From contig NC_066581.1 in assembly GCF_024323335.1 (NCBI RefSeq), positions 227,866,539-227,930,538 of the forward strand: DNA of 64,000 nucleotides. Reading direction: 5' to 3'. Shown one piece after another: positions 24,609 to 34,060 of this stretch (position 1 is its first letter; every line of letters begins with the position of its first letter). The position numbers and the translations under genes are program-made. This DNA is from Lathyrus oleraceus. Lineage: Eukaryota; Streptophyta; Magnoliopsida; Fabales; Fabaceae. A model generated the notes under the pieces. It did not search any database. It was not told where the DNA came from and was given only the letters and a program-made list of their open reading frames with translations.

Positions 24609-24851
24609 GTAATTGTTATTGCCTATTTTAGTGTTGCAATTTTTTAATTTTACAATTGAACTTCTCAAAGCATTGTGTCTATGCCCGGGGCACAATAGCT
24701 AATTTGTTAAGGGTTGTGTCATTTTCATAAGCATATTCATATTCAATAAATCAATGGACCTTTTTGCATTCAAATATTGCGCTCTTTATCTTTCCTGTCA
24801 TCTTTTAAACAAGCTATGCTCTCTTACACACACTCACGTAACAAACTGCAG
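24609..24851 (+). other. Candidate 243-bp GT-AG intron between protease and RT
   Basis: The donor is GA|GTAATT at 24609 and the acceptor is ACTGCAG|ATCC, ending at 24851, with a pyrimidine-rich tract (CTCTTTATCTTTCCTGTC) upstream of the acceptor. The intron contains the stop ending the protease frame. Removing 24609-24851 joins the split Glu codon so that the protease frame runs directly into the RT frame, which is open from 24754. Legume Ogre elements are known for an intron at this place. The exact sites are my reading. Confidence 0.75.
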
Positions 24852-25637
24852 ATCCATATCCACTCTGGATCCTGTTGATAATAATTCTGCTACTGTTCAT
24901 TATGACTTTGAAAATCCGATCTACCAAGCCGAGGATGGAAGTGAGGAAGATTGTGAGGTACCTGGAGAGCTTGCCAGACTGTTACTGCAAGAAGAAAGGA
25001 CTATACAGCCGCATGGGGAAGCAATTGAAACTATAAATTTGGGTACTGAAGTGGACAAGAAAGAAGTCAAAATAGGAGCAGGCTTGGAAAACAGTGTCAA
25101 AGGAAGATTGATTCAGATGTTACATGACTATGTAGAGATTTTTGCTTGGTCTTATGAAGACATGCCAGGACTGGATACTGATATAGTAGTGCATCGGTTG
25201 CCAATGAAGGAAGATTGTCGTCCTGTTAAGCAAAAGGTTCGTCGCATGCGTCCTGAAATGTCTGAGAAAATCAAAGCTGAGGTTATGAAACAATTTGATG
25301 CAGGTTTTCTGGTTGTTACTTCTTACCCTCAATGGGTCGCTAATGTGGTACCAGAGCCAAAGAAGGATGGTAAGGTGCGAATGTGTGTAGACTACAGAGA
25401 TTTGAATAAAGCGAGTCCCAAGGATGACTTTCCACTTCCGCACATTGATGTTCTGGTAGATAACACCGCTCAACACAAGGTATTCTCATTCATGGATGGA
25501 TTCTCAGGTTATAACCAGATTAAGATGGCGCCTGAGGACATGGAGAAAACTACGTTTGTGACGCAATGGGGCACTTTCTGTTATAAAGTAATGCCATTCG
25601 GTTTAAAGAATGCAGGGGCAACGTACCAGCGTGCTAT
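24852..25637 (+). pseudogene. pol: RT, N-terminal half, cut by a deletion before YVDD
   Basis: After the intron comes an acidic linker, then RT blocks: VRRMRPEMSEKIKAEV, VPEPKKDGKVRMCVDYRDLN, FSFMDGFSGYNQIKMAPED and VMPFGLKNAGATYQRAM. The frame ends at the TGA within ATGACATGA, about 25648-25650. Right after QRAM the sequence jumps to the Tyr-Val-Asp-Asp codons (25635-25646), which lie in another frame. About 16-17 residues of the fingers/palm that normally separate the blocks are missing, so RT would be inactive. Confidence 0.9.
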
Positions 25638-28277
25638 GTGGATGACATGATAGCCAGATCTCATACTGAAGAAGAACATCTCGATCATTTATACAAACTG
25701 TTTGAGAGGTTGAAGAAGTATAAGTTGAGATTGAACCCGAACAAATGCACCTCTGGAGTAAGATCCGGTAAGCTCTTGGGCTTTATTGTCAGTGGTAAAG
25801 GAATTGAGGTTGACCCGACTAAGGTGAGAGCTATTCAAGAAATGCCAGTTCCCCGTACAGATAAAGAAGTCAGAGGTTTCTTGGGACGCTTGAATTACAT
25901 TGCCCGATTTATCTCCCATTTGACTGCTACCTGCAAACCCATCTTCAAACTACTGAGGAAAAATCAAGAGATGATATGGAATGATGAATGTCAAGAAGCT
26001 TTTGACAAAATCAAGAGGTATCTCCAGGAACCTCCAATTCTGATACCACCAGTTGAAGGAAGACCTCTAATCATGTATTTGACCGTGTTAGAAAATTCAA
26101 TGGGGTGCGTGTTGGGGCAACATGACGAGTCTGGTCGAAAAGAGCATGCCATATACTACCTTAGCAAAAAGTTTACCGACTGTGAAACAAGATACTCACT
26201 GCTTGAGAAAACTTGCTGTGCTTTGGCCTGGGCTGCTCGCCGACTAAGACAGTATATGTTGAATCACACCACTTCGTTGATTTCTAAGATGGATCCTATC
26301 AAATATATATTCGAGAAACCTGCCCTCTCCGGAAGAATAGCAAGATGGCAGATGATTTTAACAGAATATGATATCCAGTATACTACCCAGAAAGCAATCA
26401 AAGGAAGCGTGCTAGCTGATCATTTGGCTCATCAAGCAGTGGATGATTACCAATCTATGAATTTTGAGTTCCTAGATGAGAATGTCATGCTTGTTACTGA
26501 TAATGAAGAACCTGGACCGAATGAAGGACCCGAAAGGGAATCCCGATGGACTATGGTTTTTGACGGATCTTCTAATGCATTGGGCAACGGTGTTGGTGTT
26601 GTAATCATCTCTCCCAAGGGTTACCATACACCTTTCATTGCTAGACTATGTTTTGATTGTACCAATAATATGGCTGAGTATGAAGCATGTATTTTGGTAC
26701 TCAGAGCTGCTATAGACCTAAGAATCAAGTTTTTGAGTGTGTACGGAGACTCAACATTAGTAATCAGTCAGATCAAAGGAGAATGGGACACTAAACATCC
26801 GAATCTCATCCCTTATCGAGAGCAGGTGTTGACATTAATCCCATACTTTGAAGAGATTACATTCGAATATATTCCACGAGAGGAGAATCAGTTGGCAGAC
26901 GCATTGGCTACCATGTCATCTATGTTCAGAGTCAGATGGGACAATGAAGCTCCCACGATCACCATTGAACGATTAGATGAACCAGCATATTGTTATGAAC
27001 TTAACGCTGATGAAGTAGAAGAGAAACCTTGGTTCCACGAAGTAAAAAGATATTTAGAAGCTCAGGAATACCCTGAAGGGGCATCCATTAACGACAGAAA
27101 AATTCTGAGGAAGTTCTCCGCTAAGTTCTTTTTGAGTAATGGAGTATTATACAAACGTAATCATGATTCAACTTTGCTTCGCTGTGTGGACAAAAAGGAA
27201 GCAGAAAAGATTATGGAAGACATGCATGACGGTATTTTTGGGACCCATTCTAGTGGACATACGATGGCCAAGAAGATTCTGAGATCAGGGTATTATTGGT
27301 CTACCATGGAAGCTGATTGCCACCATCACTCCAGAACCTGTCACAAGTGCCAGATCTATGCGGATAAAGTACATGTGCCTCCTGCTCCGTTAAACGTGTT
27401 GACAGCCCCTTGGCCCTTTGCAATGTGGGGCATTGATATGATTGGAGAGATTAAACCTACTACTTCTAATGGACATCGTTTCATCCTTGTTGCCATTGAT
27501 TACTTTACAAAGTGGGTAGAGGCAACCTCGTTTGCTTCTGTTACCAAGAATGTGGTGGCACGGCTCATCAAGAATAGTCTTATTTGTCGATATGGCATCC
27601 CTGAAAGAGTTATCACGGACAATGGCACCAATTTGAACAACAAGATGATTACTGAACTCTGCACGCAGTTCAAAATAAAACACCATAACTCTTCTCCGTA
27701 CCGGTCAAAGATGAACGGCGCCGTGGAGGCTGCTAATAAGAATATCAAGAAGATCATATAAAAGATGACAGTAACATACAAAGACTGACATGAGATGTTA
27801 CCGTTTGCTCTCCATGGTTATCGCACTTCAGTGCGCACTTCGACAGGGGCAACTTCGTTCTCTTTAGTCTACGGAATGGAAGCCGTTTTACCAGTGGAAG
27901 TTCAGATGCCCTCTCTAAGAATCATGAAAGAGGCGGGCTTAGATGAAGATGAATGGATTCAGACTCGACTCGATCAGATAAATTTGATTGATGAGAAGAG
28001 ACTTGCGGCTGTTTGTCATGGGCAGATATATCAGAAACGCATGACCCAGGCATTCAAGAAAAAGGTCAAGAGACAGGTGTATCAAATTGACGACTTGGTA
28101 ATAAAGCGTATCATTCTACCACAAGGTGATCCTAGAGGCAAATGGACTCCCACATACGAAGGGCCATTTGTAGTTAAGAAGGTATTCTCTGGGGGAGCCA
28201 TGATGCTTGCTACAATGGATGGCGAAGATTTCCCGCATCCTGTGAACGCGGACATAGTTAAAAGATACTACGCATAA
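25635..28277 (+). pseudogene. pol: RT end, dual RNase H and integrase, two stops
   Basis: One frame runs from the YVDD codons (25635) to the end. Domains in order: RT thumb (LGFIVSGKGIEVDP; FLGRLNYIARFISHLT); first RNase H (GCVLGQHDESGRKEHAIYYL); second, archaeal-type RNase H (WTMVFDGSSNALGNGVGVV, NMAEYEACI, YGDSTLVISQ, ENQLADALA); integrase zinc finger (GTHSSGHTMA .. CHKCQ, 27240-27355); integrase core with Asp in WGIDMIG (about 27427), Asp in VITDNGT (about 27610) and Glu in NGAVEAANK (about 27718). Stops at 27759-27761 (TAA) and 27786-27788 (TGA) lie just after the core, and the C-terminal part continues to RYYA at 28277. The dual RNase H is a Tat-lineage feature. Confidence 0.92.
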
Positions 28278-30135
28278 AAAAGACCCGCTAGGTCGACGTA
28301 TCTAGGCAAAAGTAAGGGCATCCCGGCGAACCAAAAGGGTTCGGGCAAATATTAGGGATAAACATATAAAAATGTACACCCAGCAAGTCGAAAACCTGAA
28401 AAGGCGGCTTGGGCAAAAAAGGGTATCCTGGTGGACTGAAAACCTGAAAAGGCGGTCCAGGCAAAAATTAGGGATTAAAGTGTACGACTATGTCCTGTTC
28501 TCGGTCAGCTTCACCCAAGTCAGAAGGACTGAACAAGCCAATCACTTTTATCCGACAGCATGGAGATGAGAGGCTTGAAGACATGATGACAGTAGTAGAA
28601 TTAAAATCAATAGGACTTTTTCTGCATAGATTTCTCTTTGTTTTCTTGACAATTTCCTCTTACTAGGATTTCTGTCTCCTTGTACACAAATTGCCTGTTT
28701 ATAGGCCCTCTTTCCAAATCAATACAATTTTATTTCCAAAAAGATGCTTTTGTTTTACTTTCTCTGTTTTGTTTGCATAAACGTCCATTGATTTAGTTTG
28801 AATTGATATATGCATTTGAATATGATTGATGTTTATCGAAAATACATGCACAAAATAGCAATAGCAATTACTAAAAGACTTTAGGGTCGAGGATAAGGTC
28901 TAACCATGCTTTCCAACAAGTCCGGTTACAAATCCTTTCCCCGGCAAAAACCAGTTATTTCCCCGAAGAGGTTGGCATCACTAGCCAGACTGGTCATCTC
29001 TTCCATCCCCAGCCGGGCTCTGTTGAGTGTTTCCACCATCAGACAGAAATCAAGCATCCCCGGCTAAGAAAGGGTCATTAATACAAATATCTCCAACCAG
29101 AAGATTTGGGATTTATTTTCCCCAGTAGAGTCCCTTGGAAGAACTTTTCAGACACATGATTCATTCGTTACATCATTTCACAGCATACGCATGCATACAT
29201 TGTTCGCATTTATTCTCAGAAGCCTAAAACATCTCATGCATCATGACATGGCATGAGGCTAACTTTATTTTTCAGGTTAATTATCCTCCGGATACGGTCA
29301 AAATAAAGATCCATTCAGACGGACATCTTTATCAATTACATTCAGGATTCAACTACATCTCTCAGATATAATCCATATGAACATTCATTCTGACAAACAC
29401 TCGGATATCCTCCTAATGGTGGCATCTTTAAGCCCACCCCAGATATTCATTGCAAATACAACATATACAAATACTATCAGATATAGCCTAGCGTACGGTT
29501 CATTCTGATTCAGCTCAACATATGACTCCTTCAACTCAGATACGATCTAACGTACGATCCATTCTGACTCCTCTTCAGATACAGCCTAACGTACGGCTCA
29601 TTCTGCAACTCCAATACGGTCTAACGTACGACCCATTTGGATCTTCAACTTAGATACGATCTAGCGTACGATCCATTCTGATTCTACCTTCGTCAGATAC
29701 AGCCTAACGTACGGCTCATTCTGCAACTCAGATACGATCTAGTGTACGATCCATTCTGATCTTTCATCCCCAGCGAAGTCACCCGCCTAAGGGATAACTC
29801 ATTCTGCTACTCAGATACGATCTAGCGTACGATCCATTCTGATCTTTACCTCTCCGGAGGCAGCCTAATAGACGGTTCATTATGCAATTCGGATACGATC
29901 TAGTGTATGGTCCATTCTGATCCTTTATCCCCAGCAGCGTATGATCCATTCTGATCTTTCATCATCAAACTTCCTGGATGGCATCTTTAAGCCCATCTCC
30001 ATCAAGACTAACTTTTGATTAACAAGTGCAAATTTTTGGGGCATTCTAGTGTTCAATAATCTTCCACCTCCAGACCACGAATGGCGTACACACCATTCTA
30101 ACTCTCTCGGTTCAAGAATATTGAACAGGGGCAGC
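28278..30135 (+). other. 3' untranslated region of the Tat/Ogre-like element
   Basis: It opens with the AAAAAGACCCGCTAGGTCGA stretch that follows integrase and with repeats around AACCTGAAAAGGCGG (28380-28465). A tandem array fills 29460-29960. The last bases before the 3' LTR, AACAGGGGCAGC (30124-30135), are in the polypurine tract position, although the tract is short and interrupted. No ORF with family features is seen. Confidence 0.75.
29460..29960 (+). repeat. Degenerate tandem array in the 3' UTR
   Basis: About 11-12 copies of a unit like CAGATACGATCTAGCGTACG followed by ATCCATTCTGAT, alternating with a variant CAGATACAGCCTAACGTACG then GCTCATTCTGCAACT. Each unit pairs an upstream CGATCTA/CAGCCTA word with a near-palindromic TAACGTACG/TAGCGTACG word. 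The spacing is 45-65 bp. Confidence 0.85.
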
Positions 30136-32130
30136 TGTCATACCCCAAAATTTGCCCGTTAATATTACAAGCATTTTTCAAGGCACTCCAACTTATTTTT
30201 CAAGGCATTGATCCTAAAGGAACAAAGACCCAGCTCACAGATGGCCAAACCGAGGAAATGACTCAAACTGGCATGCTCGCTAGGCGAGCAAATCCTTCGC
30301 CTAGCGAACCCTTCGCTACGCCACTCGCCTAGCGAAGCTTGCGAATACCAAAAAATTCTGGGCTTCATTCTGAGCCCATCAGGTCACAAAAATTATTATA
30401 AATAGCAGAGCTTCATTCAGAAAAAGGGAGACAGAGGCAGACGGACAGAAACCCTAGCAAGGAAACCCTAACAGAAGCAACACAGCAAACCCTGGAGGCT
30501 AACCCAGAGAATTCAGAGCAACCCTAAAGGAAACCCTGAAGGAAACTCATCTGCACCAAGGTTACCTCCGCCCAACTCAATCCGGCGCCAACCTTAAGAG
30601 TGACTTGCCAATTCAAGGTTGCAATTCAGTTGCAAACAGGTTTGCATTACTATTACCGCTTTATGTTCTTAACTTGCATGTGGCATTATGATTGAACCTA
30701 TAAAAATATCTTAAGTTTTTGCATGTGAATTTAAGTATGTATGAATATCTTGAACATTTAACCATGTAATTTCTGTAATGGATGCCATAGGGTTTGGAGC
30801 TTTCTGGAATTGTACTGTTATTAAAACCAGAACCCGCAGCCGCTCGCTAGCACATTGCTAAGCGAGCATGTAGCGAGCATTCGCTAAGCCTTCGCTAGGC
30901 GAGGCAGGAGCGAACGTGACAGTCGCCGATTTTTCTGTTCTGTTCTATGCTTATCGGATCTGTTTTATTCTAACCATGTGTTATTTTGCCTGACATTCCT
31001 ACCGCTGTGATTCATTTTGTTTGGTGCAATTCTCGATTGCACCCTGATTTGGTATTCTGACTTGTTTGCTGAATTTTGTAAGGGTTCACATACTCCCGGA
31101 AAAGGTAGCTTGCTAGGTGTTCCACTTTATTTGTGGGATACCCTTGTGGAGATTCATCCTAATTACTTAATTGATTTTAATGTGGAGATTCATCCTAATT
31201 ATCTAATTGATTTTCATGTGGAGATTCATCCTAATTACCTAATTGATTATGAAATATTTCCTTTGAATATGTGATCTTGGACCTCTCTTTGTTGCCTTAC
31301 GGTATGACGGTATTACGGTATTACGGTCATGTCCCGCGAATGTGGGGATACACTTTGCAAAGACCCTTCGATTAAATCATCATGTCCCTATAAGATAAAT
31401 CATAGTCCCTGGATGTTGCCTGCGAACATATGATTTCGTCCCTCGATGACCCTTCGTTGTAGCCTACGGTTAAATGATGATCGTCCCTTCGAATGCTAAG
31501 GTATCCTTACAAATGTTGCCTTCAATGACCAATCGATGACCCTACGATGTCCCTCACATCCAAAGGATGAAACTACTTACTTCCCAATAGTAAGGACAGT
31601 TTTACCCTCATAAGGATAGGAAATGCCCCTAAAGACCTTGGGTAGGTATAACTCTTAAATGCTGAATCACAACTTAAAATACTTTCCATACATCACACTT
31701 TACAAAACATCTACTAGAAAATCACCACTTGGTATACATTCATACTAGAATCATTGCCAAGTTATACTTTTCTAAATAGCTTTCAAAATTAAACGAGATA
31801 AATACTTTGTATACATTCGTACGAGAATCATTACAAAGTTAAACTCTCTTTTCAAAACATTTTCTAAGCAATTCACAAACACTTTTTTTTTCAGACAAGA
31901 AAAACATAAGTGATCAAGCAATTAAGAGCCCATGGATAACCATGGATACAAAGGGTGCTAACACCTTCCCTTTGTATAATGTACCTCCCGAACCCAAAAT
32001 CTAATCAAGGTCTTTCCTGTTCTTTTCCGCCTTTCCTTGTTGGATAAAAGAAAAGTCGGTGGCGACTCTTGCTATCCGCGACATTTGCTTTCCAAAGCAA
32101 AAACACACAAAGTCAGTTCACCGTATGACA
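30136..32130 (+). repeat. 3' LTR of the Tat/Ogre-like element (1995 bp)
   Basis: It is almost identical to the 5' LTR, starting TGTCATACCCC and ending GTATGACA. By eye I count about 12 substitutions, such as CAGGTGGCC to CAGATGGCC and CACATCGC to CACATTGC, and one missing 8-bp GGTATTAC-type unit near 31305-31328. The TATA box is at 30397-30404. Confidence 0.95.
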
Positions 32131-32135
32131 GGGTC
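32131..32135. other. Target site duplication, right (GGGTC)
   Basis: It is an exact copy of 17286-17290 and lies directly after the 3' LTR. Confidence 0.95.
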
Positions 32136-32462
32136 ATATGTCGGCAGATGAGGAGTTGTCACATAGAATTTCCCTTGACTTGGGGTAACACCTGATGGAT
32201 GTGGAGTAGTAACTCCATCCGTTACCGCAATGGGTATGGGATGACCCTCTTTTCTCAATAAGGCTTGCAAGGTTTCCACGACCCATCCCATTTGGCTCTT
32301 CAAAAGATTGAGTTCCTCCTTCAATGCTTCTTGACTTTTCCTTAGCTCATCCATCATCTCTTGAGACATGGTTTTTTGTTCTAAACGCGTGTCAGGAATC
32401 ACTTTGCTGATCATAGACAAAGGATAGATGAGTTTTTTTGTATTTTGTCTGGAAAATGACAT
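32136..32462 (-). pseudogene. gag: gag N-terminus of the interrupted outer element
   Basis: The minus-strand ATG at 32462 (MSFSRQNTKK) opens a frame with a coiled-coil segment (EMMDELRKSQEALKEELNLL) and a Pro/Thr-rich tail, typical of the gag start in this gypsy group. The frame reaches the target site at the codons for TYDP, where the 14.84-kb element was inserted; matching gag sequence resumes at 17285 on the same strand. Before that insertion this part was open. Confidence 0.75.
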
Positions 32463-33180
32463 GCATTATGATGAGATGCAGATGCAATGGAATGTAAATG
32501 AATGCAATGCAAGCCATGCATATTTGTTTTTTCCTCAATACATTGGTTCAAAAGTCTGAGGTACTAATGAATCTGATTACTTTCCAAGAATAAGTTCTCA
32601 CCGGGTATAATCTAGGGTTACAAAGGTTCCCAGAGTCATGGATCCATTAGAGTGTTTGTTGCCTGTGGCAACTTATTTGTCGGGCATCAACTCCATCCAA
32701 AGAATCTACTCCAAGTGAGATTCTGGCATGGATCCAACGAGAAATTCATCTCACAGACCCACACTATGAAACCATCTTTCCTAGTTGGCCAAAGGATTAA
32801 GGTTCTACAAATGGTCCTCAGAGTCATGGATCCATTAGAAAATATCGAAGCTTATAGCAACTTACTTGTCGGGCGACAACATCCTACCAAGGATCTACTC
32901 TAAGTAAGGTTCTCGCACTGACCCAACAAGAAATTCATCTCGCGGACCCGCACTACTCAACCTCGTCCTATCTTATGTTTTTACTCGAGAGTCGGGTAAA
33001 AATTCTTTCCCTCAAGATTTGCAATCAGAGTATCCAAGTACCAAAGCATAATGGAACCAATACAACTGATTATATCAATATGACAATAAAGATATCAAAA
33101 GAAATAAATAAAAGCCATACAAGTAAACAAATAAAGGCACATAAACGACCTAACTAGGCTTGACTCCCATATGGAGTTAG
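32463..33180 (-). other. Leader of the outer minus-strand element
   Basis: This region separates the primer binding site from gag. It contains an imperfect direct duplication with a period of about 195 bp: 32618-32770 and 32813-32955 both carry AGAGTCATGGATCCATTAGA, a CAACTTA(T/C)TTGTCGGGC block and AAATTCATCTC. Plus-strand ORFs here are repeat-derived and look non-coding. Confidence 0.65.
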
Positions 33181-33198
33181 TCCCCAGCAGAGTCGCCA
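33181..33198 (-). promoter_or_regulatory. Primer binding site of the outer element, minus strand
   Basis: The reverse complement is TGGCGACTCTGCTGGGGA, identical to the site at 19298-19315. It lies two bases from the LTR end at 33201 and fixes the outer element's orientation as minus. Confidence 0.88.
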
Positions 33199-33200
33199 TC

Positions 33201-33690
33201 TGTCGCACCTCGAAAAATGAGAATACGACCTAGCGAAGCGCAATCACACGCTCACATGATGGACTAAACAGCGTCGCCATCGAACATATATTTATTCCTA
33301 AAAAGGAAAGGGGAAATATCGATAAAACCCAAGAAAGAACGACAATGATTATGGCCGTCGCAACCAAATCAGGGTTCGGGAGTCGATTACGCAAGGGGAA
33401 GGTATTAGCATCCCTCACGTCCGTTGTACTCAATGGGAACCATTAGGTTAATTGTGCACGTTAGTGTTAGTTGGAAATATTAAGCTTCTTAAGTTATTAG
33501 GCGGGAAAGAAAGAACAGAAGAGAGAAGAATGTTTTTGGATTTTGCAACGAAGGAGACTAAACCTAAGTTTTTTATTAATGGGCCTGACAAGATTTACAA
33601 ATCCTGCTCCTACGTATCTCCGGGTGCAATTGAGAACTACGTAAGCTATAATTTTAGTCACCATAAATTTTCCAAACGAGTCTTGTTTTT
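33201..33690 (-). repeat. 5' LTR fragment of the outer element
   Basis: The plus strand begins TGTCGCACCTCGAAAAATGA and matches 9067-9505 and, inverted, 10942-11405. Similarity to 9067-9505 ends near 33680 (CACCATAAATTTTCCAAA). The rest of a full LTR of over 2 kb is not seen; MULE transposase sequence begins a few hundred bases to the right, so the LTR is truncated or interrupted. Confidence 0.75.
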
Positions 33691-34060
33691 ATGTTGCTTC
33701 ACACCAAATTATTCTTAAACCATCTTAATTAGTCCCCATAAATTTTATGGGAGATATGAAAATTTCGTCCAACGAATTTTTCCTGTTTCCAACCATTTCC
33801 ATTATGCTTTAAATTTTTTGGTCAAACTCATATTCATCCATTGAATTGCTCTTGAGTTTTAGCCATGCTTTTTGTTTCTCTTTCAATGATCGAGCCCAAA
33901 TCCACCAAAAAAATTCTACTGATTTGGATTTAAGGTCTTAAGGTCAGATACCTTGTCTAGATTGGTAGTTGATTTATCATCTTTGCTTTATTTTTCCATC
34001 TTTCAACATAAAATGATCAAAAAGATATAAAACATGAGCAATGTGTATTTATCAATACAA
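33691..34060. other. Spacer between LTR fragment and MULE remnant, no gene
   Basis: AT-rich DNA with no ORF. It could be the remaining LTR or the 3' flank of the MULE. No terminal inverted repeat is evident. Confidence 0.4.

Larger units (their letters stand above)
17291..32130 (+). mobile_element. Tat/Ogre-like Ty3/gypsy retrotransposon, complete, 14.84 kb
   Basis: Order: LTR, primer binding site, ORF1, gag, protease, intron, RT, two RNase H domains, integrase, 3' untranslated region with tandem repeats, LTR. An extra ORF upstream of gag, a spliced gap before RT, and a second (archaeal-type) RNase H are hallmarks of the Tat lineage, and the intron plus ORF1 combination points to Ogre or a close relative. 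Classic Ogres are longer (over 20 kb) with longer LTRs, so this is a compact relative. LTRs differ by about 12 substitutions and one 8-bp repeat unit (roughly 0.6%), so the insertion is recent, while the coding region is clearly defective. Confidence 0.93.
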
